This document shows, in pieces, positions 26,677-35,567 of a DNA stretch of 61,484 nucleotides. The notes beneath the pieces are model-generated. The model made no database searches. It was not told where the DNA came from and saw nothing but the letters and a program-made list of their open reading frames with translations. The translations under genes were made by a program, and so were the position numbers. The DNA comes from an uncultured Chlorobiaceae bacterium (GTDB lineage: Bacteria > Bacteroidota > Chlorobiia > Chlorobiales > Chlorobiaceae), in the NCBI GenBank assembly GCA_903865705.1, contig CAIPKT010000030.1:1-61484 (forward strand). The letters run 5' to 3'. Within the stretch, counting starts at the first letter, position 1. Every line of letters begins with the position of its first letter.

Positions 26677-27411
26677 ATGAAAAAAGCAGGGTTGATCGTT
26701 CTTATACTTTTCGGGCTTGTTGTGATTTTCGATAAGCTGATTTTGCCGTTCTATATTTCACAGGGAAGTGTCAAAGTCGTCCCTGATGTTCTCAATATGG
26801 ATTACGAGAACGCTTCGTTACGGTTGCGGCAAGCCGGCTTTGAGGCGATAAAAAGTTATCATGTTACCTATCTCAGCCGTATTGATTCAAATATTGTTCT
26901 TTCCCAGATGCCTGAAGCCGGAACGGAGGTCAAACCCGGGCGAAAGGTCTATCTTGTGGTCAATAAGCGCGAAAAGCCGGCCTTTGCGATGCCTGATCTT
27001 GTTGGAAGAGAAGAATTCGATGCTCGTCAGATCGCATACCGTCTGGAGATGGAAGTCCAGGATGTACAAAGCAGTCCGGTAAGCAGCCCGGAATGGGATG
27101 GCCGGGTGCTTAACCAGTCGATTCCCGCACAGGCCCAGGTAAAGCCAGGCACCTTCGTTTCCATTGTGATCGGCAGGTATGATGGGTCGGCTCAGGAAGC
27201 GCAAAAAATAGCAGTACCCAATGTTCTTGGGAAGTCTCTTTTACAGGCACAGCAGGTTATTGCCGATGCAGGCCTTCCATTGGGTAAGGTTACTACTGAA
27301 TATTCAGCTCTTCTTGTGCCAAATACCGTTATCAGCCAAAGGCCAGGCGTTGGCACTCTTGTCTCTCCCGATCAGCCTGTTGAAGTGACCGTGGTAATCA
27401 TGGCAGAGTAG
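26677..27411 (+). CDS. PASTA-domain membrane protein
   Basis: 244 residues: one N-terminal transmembrane helix (about 4-24) followed by three PASTA domains (about 36-103, 105-176 and 182-243) with the recurring VPDVLxxxxxxAxxxLxxAGF and QxPxxGTxVxPG patterns. PASTA domains bind peptidoglycan fragments or beta-lactams and sense cell-wall state. There is no kinase or penicillin-binding domain fused, so it is a stand-alone PASTA protein facing the periplasm. It follows the polyprenyl synthase gene by 41 nt. Confidence 0.88.
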   Translation: MKKAGLIVLILFGLVVIFDKLILPFYISQGSVKVVPDVLNMDYENASLRLRQAGFEAIKSYHVTYLSRIDSNIVLSQMPEAGTEVKPGRKVYLVVNKREKPAFAMPDLVGREEFDARQIAYRLEMEVQDVQSSPVSSPEWDGRVLNQSIPAQAQVKPGTFVSIVIGRYDGSAQEAQKIAVPNVLGKSLLQAQQVIADAGLPLGKVTTEYSALLVPNTVISQRPGVGTLVSPDQPVEVTVVIMAE

Positions 27412-27417
27412 ACGCTG

Positions 27418-27591
27418 TCACTTATAGTTGGCTTTCTTGTATTCCTCCCGGAGGTCTTTGATGCCTGTTGTTCGATCGTTCCCATCACTGATAATGCCGA
27501 AATATTCAAGCATGATGCGAACAACCAGCCATAATCCGGCAAATAGAATTGAGAGTGATCCCCACAGAGTCTGGATATGTTTTTTTACCAT
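27418..27591 (-). CDS. Small membrane protein, 57 residues
   Basis: A short frame opposite to and convergent with the PASTA gene. ATG 27591, stop at 27418. The N-terminal half is one hydrophobic helix (LSILFAGLWLVVRIMLEYFG, about 13-32) preceded by MVKKH; the C-terminal half is charged and helical (TTGIKDLREEYKKANYK). Codon use looks coding and the helix/charged-tail layout is typical of small membrane proteins. Family not recognised. It is preceded on its strand by the DUF2934 gene and its terminator. Confidence 0.55.
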   Translation of the reverse strand: MVKKHIQTLWGSLSILFAGLWLVVRIMLEYFGIISDGNDRTTGIKDLREEYKKANYK

Positions 27592-27618
27592 TGGTCAGGA
27601 GTTGATAATCATAAAGAA

Positions 27619-27645
27619 AAGGCCATCCTTTTCGAGAATGGCCTT
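27619..27645 (-). terminator. Intrinsic terminator of the DUF2934 gene
   Basis: 8-bp stem AAGGCCAT / ATGGCCTT with an 11-nt loop. Read on the minus strand it is followed by TTTCTTTATG, a T-rich tail, 29 nt after the DUF2934 stop. Confidence 0.75.
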
Positions 27646-27674
27646 GCATAGTTGATAAACAGCAAAAAATACCT

Positions 27675-27875
27675 TCAGTCGGTAAGGGAATCTTCTGCTT
27701 CAAGCCAGTCATCGCTGTCCGATCCCTGTTTTTTCCCTTTTTCTTCCCAACGGTAATATGCAGCAATCCGTATCTGCTCGTCGCGCATTTCCTGTGTCAG
27801 GGCGGAATCAGCTTTTTTCAGTCTTTTTGATGGAGCTTTTTCTCCACCCTCTTTTTCTGTGGTTTTCTTGGCCAT
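27675..27875 (-). CDS. DUF2934 family small protein
   Basis: 66 residues. The N-terminus is Lys/Glu-rich and disordered (about 1-25). The C-terminal part [29 protein letters not shown] is the DUF2934 signature (I-R-x-x-A-Y-x-x-W-E-x-G...D-D-W). Function is unknown. A terminator follows, so it is likely a single-gene transcript. Confidence 0.8.
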   Translation of the reverse strand: MAKKTTEKEGGEKAPSKRLKKADSALTQEMRDEQIRIAAYYRWEEKGKKQGSDSDDWLEAEDSLTD

Positions 27876-28000
27876 TGTTTCTAGTTTGCTTTATTACCTG
27901 AAATGTTTGGACTCAAAGTTGAAGAAAGATATAAAATATTCATCAATTTCTGGTACCGCTGCAAGCGATGGAAAGTCTTTTCGTCAGAGAGATTAATCGC

Positions 28001-29032
28001 TCATTGTTGTGGTAATTGCCTGCCGACAGCGCTGAAAGCGATGACGAGGATGATGGTGATGGCTTCGATGATCATAAAGATATCTTTTGGGATGTAGGCG
28101 TTGACTGTCAGTCCGCCGTATTCGAGTACTCCGAAAAAGAGAGCCGAGAGCAGGATCCACAATGGATGAGCACCAGCCAGTAGTGCGACAGCAATGCCCG
28201 TAAAACCGATTCCTCCAGTCATTCCGGCCTCATAGTAGTGTTTATAGCCAAGAACAATGTTTGCCGCTCCAAGGCCGGCAGCGGCACCGCCGACGCCCAG
28301 TGCGGTGAGAGTGTGCATTTGGGCATTGATCCCTCCAAACCTTGCCGCTTCAGGCTGCAGGCCGGCTGCACGCATCTCATAACCGAACCGTGATTGAAAC
28401 AGGATTACCTGTAAAAGTAATGCGGCTCCGACGGCAAGAAGAATACTGAGATTTGCCGGTGATCTGGCGAACCACCCGGTGACCGTGTCGAATACCGGAA
28501 TGACGGCCGCGGCAGTTATTGGTGCGGTATGAACTGTAGAGGGGAGTGCAAAGTGCCAGGTAAGCAAGTATCCGGTAATACCCTGAGCTATAAAATTCAG
28601 CATGATGGTTGCAATTACCTCATTGACACCAAAACGTACTTTTAGCACTCCAGCCACCATTGCCCATAAGGCTCCAGCCATCATGGCTGTAATGATGCAG
28701 AGCGGTATGGCGACAGACGATGGTACACTGGCCGGAAGCATGGTACCCGTCATCGCTGCGGCAAAGGCACCCATCTGAAGCTGGCCTTCAGCGCCGATAT
28801 TGAAAAGCCTTACCTGGAAAGGAATGGCGACGGCAAGAGCAACAAGAATAAGCGTTGTCATTCTGAACACAACCTGCCCGGTTCCGTAAGATGAGCCAAA
28901 TGTTCCCCGAAACATTTTCTGAAAAATCATGACAGGATCCCTTCCTGCCATGAAAATGATCAGACTGCTGACTGCCAAAGCAGAAATAATGGAGAGGACG
29001 GGTATAAGAAATTTGACGCTTTTTCGACTCAT
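28001..29032 (-). CDS. ABC transporter permease, BMP/nucleoside-sugar type
   Basis: 343 residues, about 8-10 transmembrane segments, of the BPD_transp_2 family (YufP/simple sugar type). The sequence LFNIGAEGQLQMGAF is the diagnostic stretch. It follows its ATPase gene by 14 nt on the minus strand. In usual operons a second permease (YufQ-like) and a BMP lipoprotein are adjacent. Neither is in this window: downstream is the DUF2934 gene and upstream of the ATPase is an MDR dehydrogenase. Confidence 0.9.
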   Translation of the reverse strand: MSRKSVKFLIPVLSIISALAVSSLIIFMAGRDPVMIFQKMFRGTFGSSYGTGQVVFRMTTLILVALAVAIPFQVRLFNIGAEGQLQMGAFAAAMTGTMLPASVPSSVAIPLCIITAMMAGALWAMVAGVLKVRFGVNEVIATIMLNFIAQGITGYLLTWHFALPSTVHTAPITAAAVIPVFDTVTGWFARSPANLSILLAVGAALLLQVILFQSRFGYEMRAAGLQPEAARFGGINAQMHTLTALGVGGAAAGLGAANIVLGYKHYYEAGMTGGIGFTGIAVALLAGAHPLWILLSALFFGVLEYGGLTVNAYIPKDIFMIIEAITIILVIAFSAVGRQLPQQ

Positions 29033-29046
29033 GACCGGGTGGTTGT

Positions 29047-30588
29047 TCAGGTGATATGAAGGCCGATCTCTTTTTGGAACTCCTGTTCCGAATTTTTTTT
29101 GAGCTCTACCTCCTCCTGAGTGAATTCATGGCGGATAGAACCCTTGTAGAGGCAGCCGATACGTGTTGAAAGTGCGATAATTTCTTCCAGTTCGGAGGAG
29201 ACAAGAAGGATTGCTACGCCGCATCTACGGGCTTCGATAATTTTGTTATGAATTATCTCGATAGCGCCGATATCAACTCCTCGGGTAGGCTGAGCAAGGA
29301 GGAGCAGGGAAATGGCGGGGCGGTTGAGTTCACGGGCAAGGACTACTTTCTGCTGGTTTCCTCCCGAGAGGGTACTGAGCGATTGATGAACCGGAGAGTC
29401 GCACTTTATTGCATATTCGGATATCATCGCTTCAGCGTAGTGTTTGAGTGCACGGGTATTGAACCCTATACCCCGGTGAAAAGTGCGCTCCCGGTGCCGC
29501 CCGAAAAGGATGTTTTCTGAAACAGTGTAGTCTGCGATAACGGCATGGCGCAGGCGGTCTTCAGGAATATGTGAAACGCCCATGAAGGCAATATCGGACG
29601 GTTTTTTCCCGATAAGCGACTGACCCTTGAGCAAGATTTCACCGGAGATGACGGTTCCTGAGGGTGCAAGCCCCCAGAGAGCTTGCATCAGTTCGCTCTG
29701 CCCGTTGCCTTCAACTCCGGCAATACCGTATATTTCTCCTGCTCTGATAGTAAAGGATAGGTCATGAATTCTTTCTTCCGATTTTGCCGTGCGAAATCCG
29801 AGATGATGGATGCTGAGGACGGTTTCACCTGGCGAGGGTATCGGATTGGAGACCCGTAAAAGAACGCTGCGCCCTACCATCATCCGTGCAAGCTCTGTTT
29901 TTGTTGCTGTGAAAGCTGGCATGGTGCCGACAATTTCCCCTTTTCTCATCACACTCACCATGTCGGCTACGGCAAGCACTTCGTCAAGTTTATGGGTAAT
30001 GAGGATGATGGTTTTTCCCTTGTCGCGAAGGGAGCGGAGCGTTGCAAAAAGCCGATCCGTTTCGGAAGGGGAGAGCACTGCGGTCGGTTCATCGAAAATC
30101 ATGATAGCCGCATGACGATAGAGAAGCTTGAGAATTTCAACCCTCTGTTGCTCTCCGATACTGAGGCTTGCAACCAGAGCTTCAGGATCAACCGGCAAAC
30201 CATAGGCCTCGGCATCTTTCAGGATAAGGGCTTTACTCTTTTGCAGGGGGAGAGGCTGAAAAATCCCGCACGGTTCATTGCCGAGGATGATGTTTTCGGC
30301 CACAGTCAGTTCCGGTATCAGCATAAAATGTTGATGAACCATGCCGATACCCGAATGAATGGCATCGCGGGGAGAGGTGAACCGAACCGTTTTATCCGCT
30401 ATGATTAACTCGCCCGAGGTCGGCTGGTGCATGCCGTAGATGATTTTTGTCAGCGTGCTTTTTCCAGCACCGTTTTCGCCGACAAGTGCATGAATAGTTC
30501 CCTCCTCCACTGAAAGCGAGATATTGCTGTTTGCAGAAAAGCTTCCGAATTTTTTTGAGATATCACTCAGACGGACGGCAATACCCAT
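29047..30588 (-). CDS. ABC transporter ATPase, two cassettes (YufO type)
   Basis: 513 residues with two fused nucleotide-binding domains, as in importers of sugars and nucleosides. First: Walker A GENGAGKST (about 38-46), signature LSIGEQQRVEI, Walker B IMIFDEPTAVLSPSE. Second: atypical Walker A GVEGNGQSE, signature LSGGNQQKVVLARE, and the degenerate Walker B region LLLLAQPTRGVDIGA normal for this subfamily. So ATP is probably hydrolysed mainly at one site. It is the middle gene of a three-gene unit (dehydrogenase 19 nt before, permease 14 nt after). Confidence 0.92.
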   Translation of the reverse strand: MGIAVRLSDISKKFGSFSANSNISLSVEEGTIHALVGENGAGKSTLTKIIYGMHQPTSGELIIADKTVRFTSPRDAIHSGIGMVHQHFMLIPELTVAENIILGNEPCGIFQPLPLQKSKALILKDAEAYGLPVDPEALVASLSIGEQQRVEILKLLYRHAAIMIFDEPTAVLSPSETDRLFATLRSLRDKGKTIILITHKLDEVLAVADMVSVMRKGEIVGTMPAFTATKTELARMMVGRSVLLRVSNPIPSPGETVLSIHHLGFRTAKSEERIHDLSFTIRAGEIYGIAGVEGNGQSELMQALWGLAPSGTVISGEILLKGQSLIGKKPSDIAFMGVSHIPEDRLRHAVIADYTVSENILFGRHRERTFHRGIGFNTRALKHYAEAMISEYAIKCDSPVHQSLSTLSGGNQQKVVLARELNRPAISLLLLAQPTRGVDIGAIEIIHNKIIEARRCGVAILLVSSELEEIIALSTRIGCLYKGSIRHEFTQEEVELKKNSEQEFQKEIGLHIT

Positions 30589-30607
30589 AAGAAAAGATTT
30601 TCAGTGG

Positions 30608-31570
30608 TTAGAGCCAGCTTAGCACGGTCTTGATGGAATCTTTGCTGTCAAGAGCTCTGCGGTACGCCAGTTCGTACTGTGAGACAGGGAATACGTTGGT
30701 AAAAAACTTTTCAGAATCAATCCTTCCGCTTTCAAGTATGGCGGAAGCCTTATCCAGATGGGCGATAGCGGTTATACTAGAACTGATGATCACGGGCTCC
30801 TTCTGCTGTATCAGGCGGTAGTCGAAGGCCATGACCTCATAGTTTCCCATAAGTAATACCTTCGCCTGCGTTTTCATCAGACGCACGGCTTTTTCAATCA
30901 TCAGGATTCTTCCTGTCGTTTCAACAATAAGGTCATAGCAATTGTTGAAATCCTGCGTAAAATCATTAATGTCGAGAGCAATCTGTTCTGCATGGGATAG
31001 CTGCCCCCTGATACTGAATGTTTCTACCGCATCGACGTGCCTGTAACCAAGCGAATAAAGGTATTCCGCAACCATAAGCCCGACTGAACCAAGACCAAGT
31101 ATAAGGACTCTTGATGAAGGGTCAAGAGGTATCTTTTCCATAGCGCTGATGGAATAAGCCAGCAGGCCGGTGAGCAGGTCGCGGTGGACAGGAGTGCGGC
31201 CAAGGAGAAAGAGATTCTGACGCGATGTAGGGATAATTTCCGCATGGCAGCCGGCATAGGGTTCAATTCCGGCCCAGCGATCACCTTTGAACGCATAGAC
31301 AAAGTCGCCTGGATGCAAATCGGTTACCCCGGAGCCGGTTTCGATAACCTGACCGATAGCTTCACTGCCAGGCATGATCGGATATTTGAACACCCTGTGT
31401 GATACCGGTTTGTTGGTCAGAAGAAGTCGGTCAAATCCCGGTGTTATGGTGCTTGCAATGGTTTTTACCAGAACATCGCCAGCTTCAGCAGCATGATATG
31501 CAGCAGGCTGGAGTTTCAGTTTATTGGCTTTCTGCAAGACAATTGCTTGAGCCTCTCCCTTCATGGCCAT
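30608..31570 (-). CDS. MDR-family dehydrogenase, BchC-like
   Basis: 320 residues of the medium-chain dehydrogenase/reductase superfamily: GroES-like domain (about 20-130) and Rossmann domain with GLGSVGLMVAEY (about 155-170). The catalytic zinc ligands are missing: where zinc ADHs have a Cys and GHE, this reads STITPGFD and PGSEAIGQV. The pattern, the DLIVETTGR stretch and the C-terminal KTVLSWL resemble BchC, which oxidises 3-hydroxyethyl-bacteriochlorophyllide. The neighbours (an ABC transporter) are not pigment genes, so the assignment is left open. First gene of the unit with the ABC genes. Confidence 0.6.
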   Translation of the reverse strand: MAMKGEAQAIVLQKANKLKLQPAAYHAAEAGDVLVKTIASTITPGFDRLLLTNKPVSHRVFKYPIMPGSEAIGQVIETGSGVTDLHPGDFVYAFKGDRWAGIEPYAGCHAEIIPTSRQNLFLLGRTPVHRDLLTGLLAYSISAMEKIPLDPSSRVLILGLGSVGLMVAEYLYSLGYRHVDAVETFSIRGQLSHAEQIALDINDFTQDFNNCYDLIVETTGRILMIEKAVRLMKTQAKVLLMGNYEVMAFDYRLIQQKEPVIISSSITAIAHLDKASAILESGRIDSEKFFTNVFPVSQYELAYRRALDSKDSIKTVLSWL

Positions 31571-32036
31571 AGGTGCGGTTAAATCTGGAATGGTTACTTC
31601 AGTGTATAAATTATTATATCAGCAAGATAGGTAAAACGAAAATAAACACACCATTTACCTAACCTGCCGGGGAATTATTTGAAAAAACCGGGGCGATGGC
31701 AAGAAAACAAGTCCAAGTCCTTATTTATAGGCACAGCAATCTGGTTTGTTAACCATCTGTTTGAAGGAGAAAAAGCTGGATTTTTTTATGCTATATTGCA
31801 GAACTAAACTCATTAATTTACGCTCATAAGTTTGCCGCTACAGGGGATGTTACTATAATAGCTCCCGGCCGACAAAGATCAAGTAGAATTTGCATGCTGT
31901 TGAGGTCAATCCCTATATAGGCCTGAAGCAGAACTGGTATGCCGAAAACTTTAACTCGCGAACTCAACAGAGGCATTTATCCATTTCCAGTTGAGGCAAA
32001 ACAATTCAGCTATTTGCCAGATAAAATAAAACGTTC
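31571..32036. other. Gene-free spacer (466 bp) between divergent units
   Basis: No convincing coding frame or RNA gene was seen. It holds an inverted repeat, TAGGTAAA (31628-31635) and TTTACCTA (31654-31661), 18 nt apart, about 60 bp upstream of the dehydrogenase start. This could be an operator for the minus-strand unit (low certainty). The plus-strand kinase has no clear ribosome binding site. Confidence 0.4.
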
Positions 32037-35000
32037 ATGCAGCAAGACATACACGAAGGAAATACAGCCAAAGCTCAATTTGGAGCGATGAATGAGGATA
32101 TTGATATCACGATGCTTAATATTTTTCCAGAGCCCTGTTTTCTTATTAACACTGAAGGCTTTATCCTTAAATCAAATACGGCTTTTGCTGCAAGATTCAG
32201 CAAGAGCCCTGAAGAATGCCTGGGCCTCAACGTTTTCGATTTGCTTTCCAGCAATCTTATGATTCCTGAAATTGCTGAATTGCGGAGAAAAAAATTAGAA
32301 GAAGTTATCCGTACAGGCAAGCATCTATCATTTGAGGATGCATATAACGAGCGAATCCATCGCCATACCGTTTACCCGCTCCCTTCTCCCGAAGGTACTG
32401 TCGGGAACCTGCTCATTATCGCACAGGATATATCGGATATCAAGCGTTCAGAGCTTATAGGTGAATATGAGCAAGCGTTCAGAAAAGCAGTTATTGACAC
32501 TATTCCCGGCACATTTTATTTACTTGATGCAGATTTTCGACTTGCAGGATGGAATGCCTCTCTGCGTGATGAAATCATCGGTAAACCCGAAAGTGAGATG
32601 ACTGACACCAATGTGCTGGACATCATTCATCCGGATGACCGCGCGATTATACAGCAGAAAATGATGAACGTTTTGAATCATGGGGTTGAAGAACGTGCTG
32701 AAGTCAGAGTTTTTCTTCGGGGAGGGCCGGAAATCTGTTGGCGCCTGATGACCTGGAAAAAAATCATACTCAATGGAGCTTCATTCCTTATCGGTACGGG
32801 AATTGATATCACCGAACGCAAAAGGGCGGAGAATCAACTTCAGAAGCTGAATCGTGCACATCTGGCAATCAGCAACTGTAATCAGGTACTGCTTCACGCC
32901 CATAATGAAAAGGAATTGTTGCAGGAAATATGCCGTATCGTTGTCGATATCGGTGGCTATCAGATGGCATGGGTTGGTTATGCTCAAGATGATGAGGCAA
33001 AAACGATAAGACCGGTAGCACAGGCTGGTATTGAAGATGGTTATCTTGATACACTGTTGCTCTCTTGGGAAGATACAGAACGTGGACACAGTCCAACAGG
33101 CACCGCAATTCGGACCTGTCATCCCTGCTCAGTCTGCGATTTACAGTCAGATCAACAATTCCAGCCATGGCTCATGGAGGCTACAGTGCGTGGCTATGCT
33201 TCATTTCTGAGTTTGCCGCTGAAAACCGGCGACAAGGCGTTTGGCGCATTGACCATCTATTCCGCTATCCAGGACAGCTTTAATGCGGAGGAGACAAAGC
33301 TGCTTACAGCATTGGCGGACAATCTTGCATATGGTATTACGATGCTGCAAACCCGGTCGGCACGTGACGAGGCGGAGGATGCGCTGCGTCAGAGCGAAGC
33401 CCTCTATCGTAGCCTGTTTCAGAACCTGCATACCGTGATGCTGATCATTGATCCTGAAAATGGTATGCTGGTTGATGCCAACCCGGCAGCAGTCAGTTTC
33501 TATGGCTGGGATCGTCATGAGCTCTGCCAGAAGAAAATCAGTCAGATCACCCTGTTGAGGGAGTCCGAGGTAACTTTTGACATGGAGCTTCTCTCTAACA
33601 AAAAGAATAATGGCTTTATCTTCCGCCATTGCCGTGCCGATGGTTCAGTTCGTGATGTTGAAGTTTTTTGTGCTCCCATTATAATCCAGGGAAGGCCTCT
33701 TTACTATGCCGTTGTTCACGATATTACCGAGCGGGTAAGGCATGAAACTCTTGCTGCATTTCGCCAACGCCTGATCCAGATGGCTGAGTCTCATTCGGTT
33801 GAGGAGTTGCTGAGATTGACACTTGATGAAGCTGAAAAATGTACGGCGAGCAAAATCGGGTTCTATCACTTTTTGGGGGAGAATCAGTTAACGAACTCAC
33901 TGCATGTTGCATCAAGCAATGTTCACCAGAAAATGCCCGGGGTATTCGAAAAGCTTCAAGACTCAACATTTCCGGATCGTGCACTGTGGACGGGGTTCAT
34001 CCAGGGTACGAAAGCTGTCATTACCAATGAAAACAATACAGGAGAGACTTTTGGTGACTTTTCTGCCAGTCATCCCAAAATTACGCGCACAATGGCCGTT
34101 CCTATCCTTGAGGGCGACAAGGTTGCGGGAGTTCTTTGGGTTGGAAACAAGCCGGACGCCTATGTTGATGACGATATCAAATCGGTGCGCATTATTGCAG
34201 ATATCGCCCAGGATATTGTTTTCCGCAAACTTGCCGAGCAATCGCAACAGGAGATGCAGTCATCAATGATACAGTTTCAGAAAATGGAGCTTGTCGGTCA
34301 GCTTGCAGGAGGCATAGCCCATGACTTTAACAATATGCTTGGCGTGATCATCGGCAATATCGAAATGGCCATGTATCACAAGCAGTCTCTTGAAGAACCA
34401 TTGCAAAACAACTTGAAGAATATCCTCAAGGTGGCTAGCAGATCGGCCGATTTGGTTAGTCAACTCCTTACCTTAGCCCGAAAACAGACGGTAATGCCAT
34501 TAATTCTTGAACTGAATACAGTGATAGAAAACATGCTTGTCGTCTTGAGGCGGCTGATCGGCGAAAATATCACCATTGTCTGGATTCCATGCGAGCATCG
34601 TACTCTGGTAAAAGTCGATCCAACTCAGATCGACCAGATTCTGGTCAATCTTTGCATCAATTCAAGAGATGCAATCGCCGGAATCGGTAAAATTATTATT
34701 GAAACCGGTCAGCTTTGTGATAAAAAATCCCTGAAACATTCTCAACACTCCTGTAAAATATCTGGCGACTATGTAACACTTTCCGTCACTGACAACGGAT
34801 GTGGCATTGAAAAAGAGCATCTGCCTCATATTTTTGAACCCTTCTTCACCACCAAGGATTCTGGAAAAGGTACCGGACTGGGACTTTCGACGGTCTATGG
34901 CATTGTCAAACAAAACAAGGGCTGTATTGATTGCTGGAGCGAACCGGGACAGGGAAGCACCTTTAAAATCCACCTGCCCCGACACAGGGGAGGTTATGCT

Positions 35001-35420
35001 GATATGGATGACAGCGAACACCCTCTGCCATTAGAACGCCAAAGCAAAGAGACGATTCTCATCGTTGAAAACGAATATGATGTCCTTATCCTTTGCAAGG
35101 TCGCGCTTGAAGATGCCGGATACACTGTTCTTTCGGCTACTACACCCCACGAGGCAATACGGCTTGCAGGGCAATACAAAGGAGTGATTGACCTTCTCCT
35201 GACCGATGTTGTGATGCCTGAAATGAATGGATGCGACCTATCCAAGCAGCTTCAATCGGTCGCGCCGGGAATTAAAACTTTGTATATGTCGGGATATTCA
35301 AGCGATATTATTTCAAATAACGAAGCTATAACCGAGGCGATTAACTTTATTCAGAAACCGTTCTCTCTTAAAACACTGACCAAGACGGTTAAAAACATCA
35401 TCAACCGTTTTGAGCCTTGA
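32037..35420 (+). CDS. Hybrid sensor histidine kinase (PAS/GAF, receiver)
   Basis: 1127 residues, soluble, no membrane segments. Order: PAS (about 30-140), PAS (150-265), GAF (275-435), PAS (445-560), GAF (575-735), HisKA with GGIAHDFNN (phospho-acceptor His762), HATPase (about 860-990: N-box NLCINSRDA, G1 DNGCGI, G2 GKGTGLGLS), and a C-terminal receiver (about 1003-1120: TDVVMPEM, Asp1057; MSGYSS; QKPF). The GAF domains could bind a chromophore or small ligand, but no obvious bilin Cys context was identified. No separate response-regulator gene is adjacent. ATG 32088 with GGAG close upstream is a possible alternative start. Confidence 0.93.
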   Translation: MQQDIHEGNTAKAQFGAMNEDIDITMLNIFPEPCFLINTEGFILKSNTAFAARFSKSPEECLGLNVFDLLSSNLMIPEIAELRRKKLEEVIRTGKHLSFEDAYNERIHRHTVYPLPSPEGTVGNLLIIAQDISDIKRSELIGEYEQAFRKAVIDTIPGTFYLLDADFRLAGWNASLRDEIIGKPESEMTDTNVLDIIHPDDRAIIQQKMMNVLNHGVEERAEVRVFLRGGPEICWRLMTWKKIILNGASFLIGTGIDITERKRAENQLQKLNRAHLAISNCNQVLLHAHNEKELLQEICRIVVDIGGYQMAWVGYAQDDEAKTIRPVAQAGIEDGYLDTLLLSWEDTERGHSPTGTAIRTCHPCSVCDLQSDQQFQPWLMEATVRGYASFLSLPLKTGDKAFGALTIYSAIQDSFNAEETKLLTALADNLAYGITMLQTRSARDEAEDALRQSEALYRSLFQNLHTVMLIIDPENGMLVDANPAAVSFYGWDRHELCQKKISQITLLRESEVTFDMELLSNKKNNGFIFRHCRADGSVRDVEVFCAPIIIQGRPLYYAVVHDITERVRHETLAAFRQRLIQMAESHSVEELLRLTLDEAEKCTASKIGFYHFLGENQLTNSLHVASSNVHQKMPGVFEKLQDSTFPDRALWTGFIQGTKAVITNENNTGETFGDFSASHPKITRTMAVPILEGDKVAGVLWVGNKPDAYVDDDIKSVRIIADIAQDIVFRKLAEQSQQEMQSSMIQFQKMELVGQLAGGIAHDFNNMLGVIIGNIEMAMYHKQSLEEPLQNNLKNILKVASRSADLVSQLLTLARKQTVMPLILELNTVIENMLVVLRRLIGENITIVWIPCEHRTLVKVDPTQIDQILVNLCINSRDAIAGIGKIIIETGQLCDKKSLKHSQHSCKISGDYVTLSVTDNGCGIEKEHLPHIFEPFFTTKDSGKGTGLGLSTVYGIVKQNKGCIDCWSEPGQGSTFKIHLPRHRGGYADMDDSEHPLPLERQSKETILIVENEYDVLILCKVALEDAGYTVLSATTPHEAIRLAGQYKGVIDLLLTDVVMPEMNGCDLSKQLQSVAPGIKTLYMSGYSSDIISNNEAITEAINFIQKPFSLKTLTKTVKNIINRFEP

Positions 35421-35567
35421 TCGTAAAAATTGAAGCGCTGTTTGATGATGTGTTATAATAAAGTACTACAAGCGCAATAAAGTCGACTTTTGTCACCGCG
35501 GAATTTTTATTTATTTATATTTTATTGAAGACCGCTTAATGCGCATTCTCAGTAAAGGAGAAATCAA

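Noticed and set aside
30608-31570. Naming the MDR dehydrogenase bchC
   Set aside because: Similarity in pattern is suggestive, but the neighbours are transporter genes and no bchF or bchX is nearby, so the symbol was withheld.
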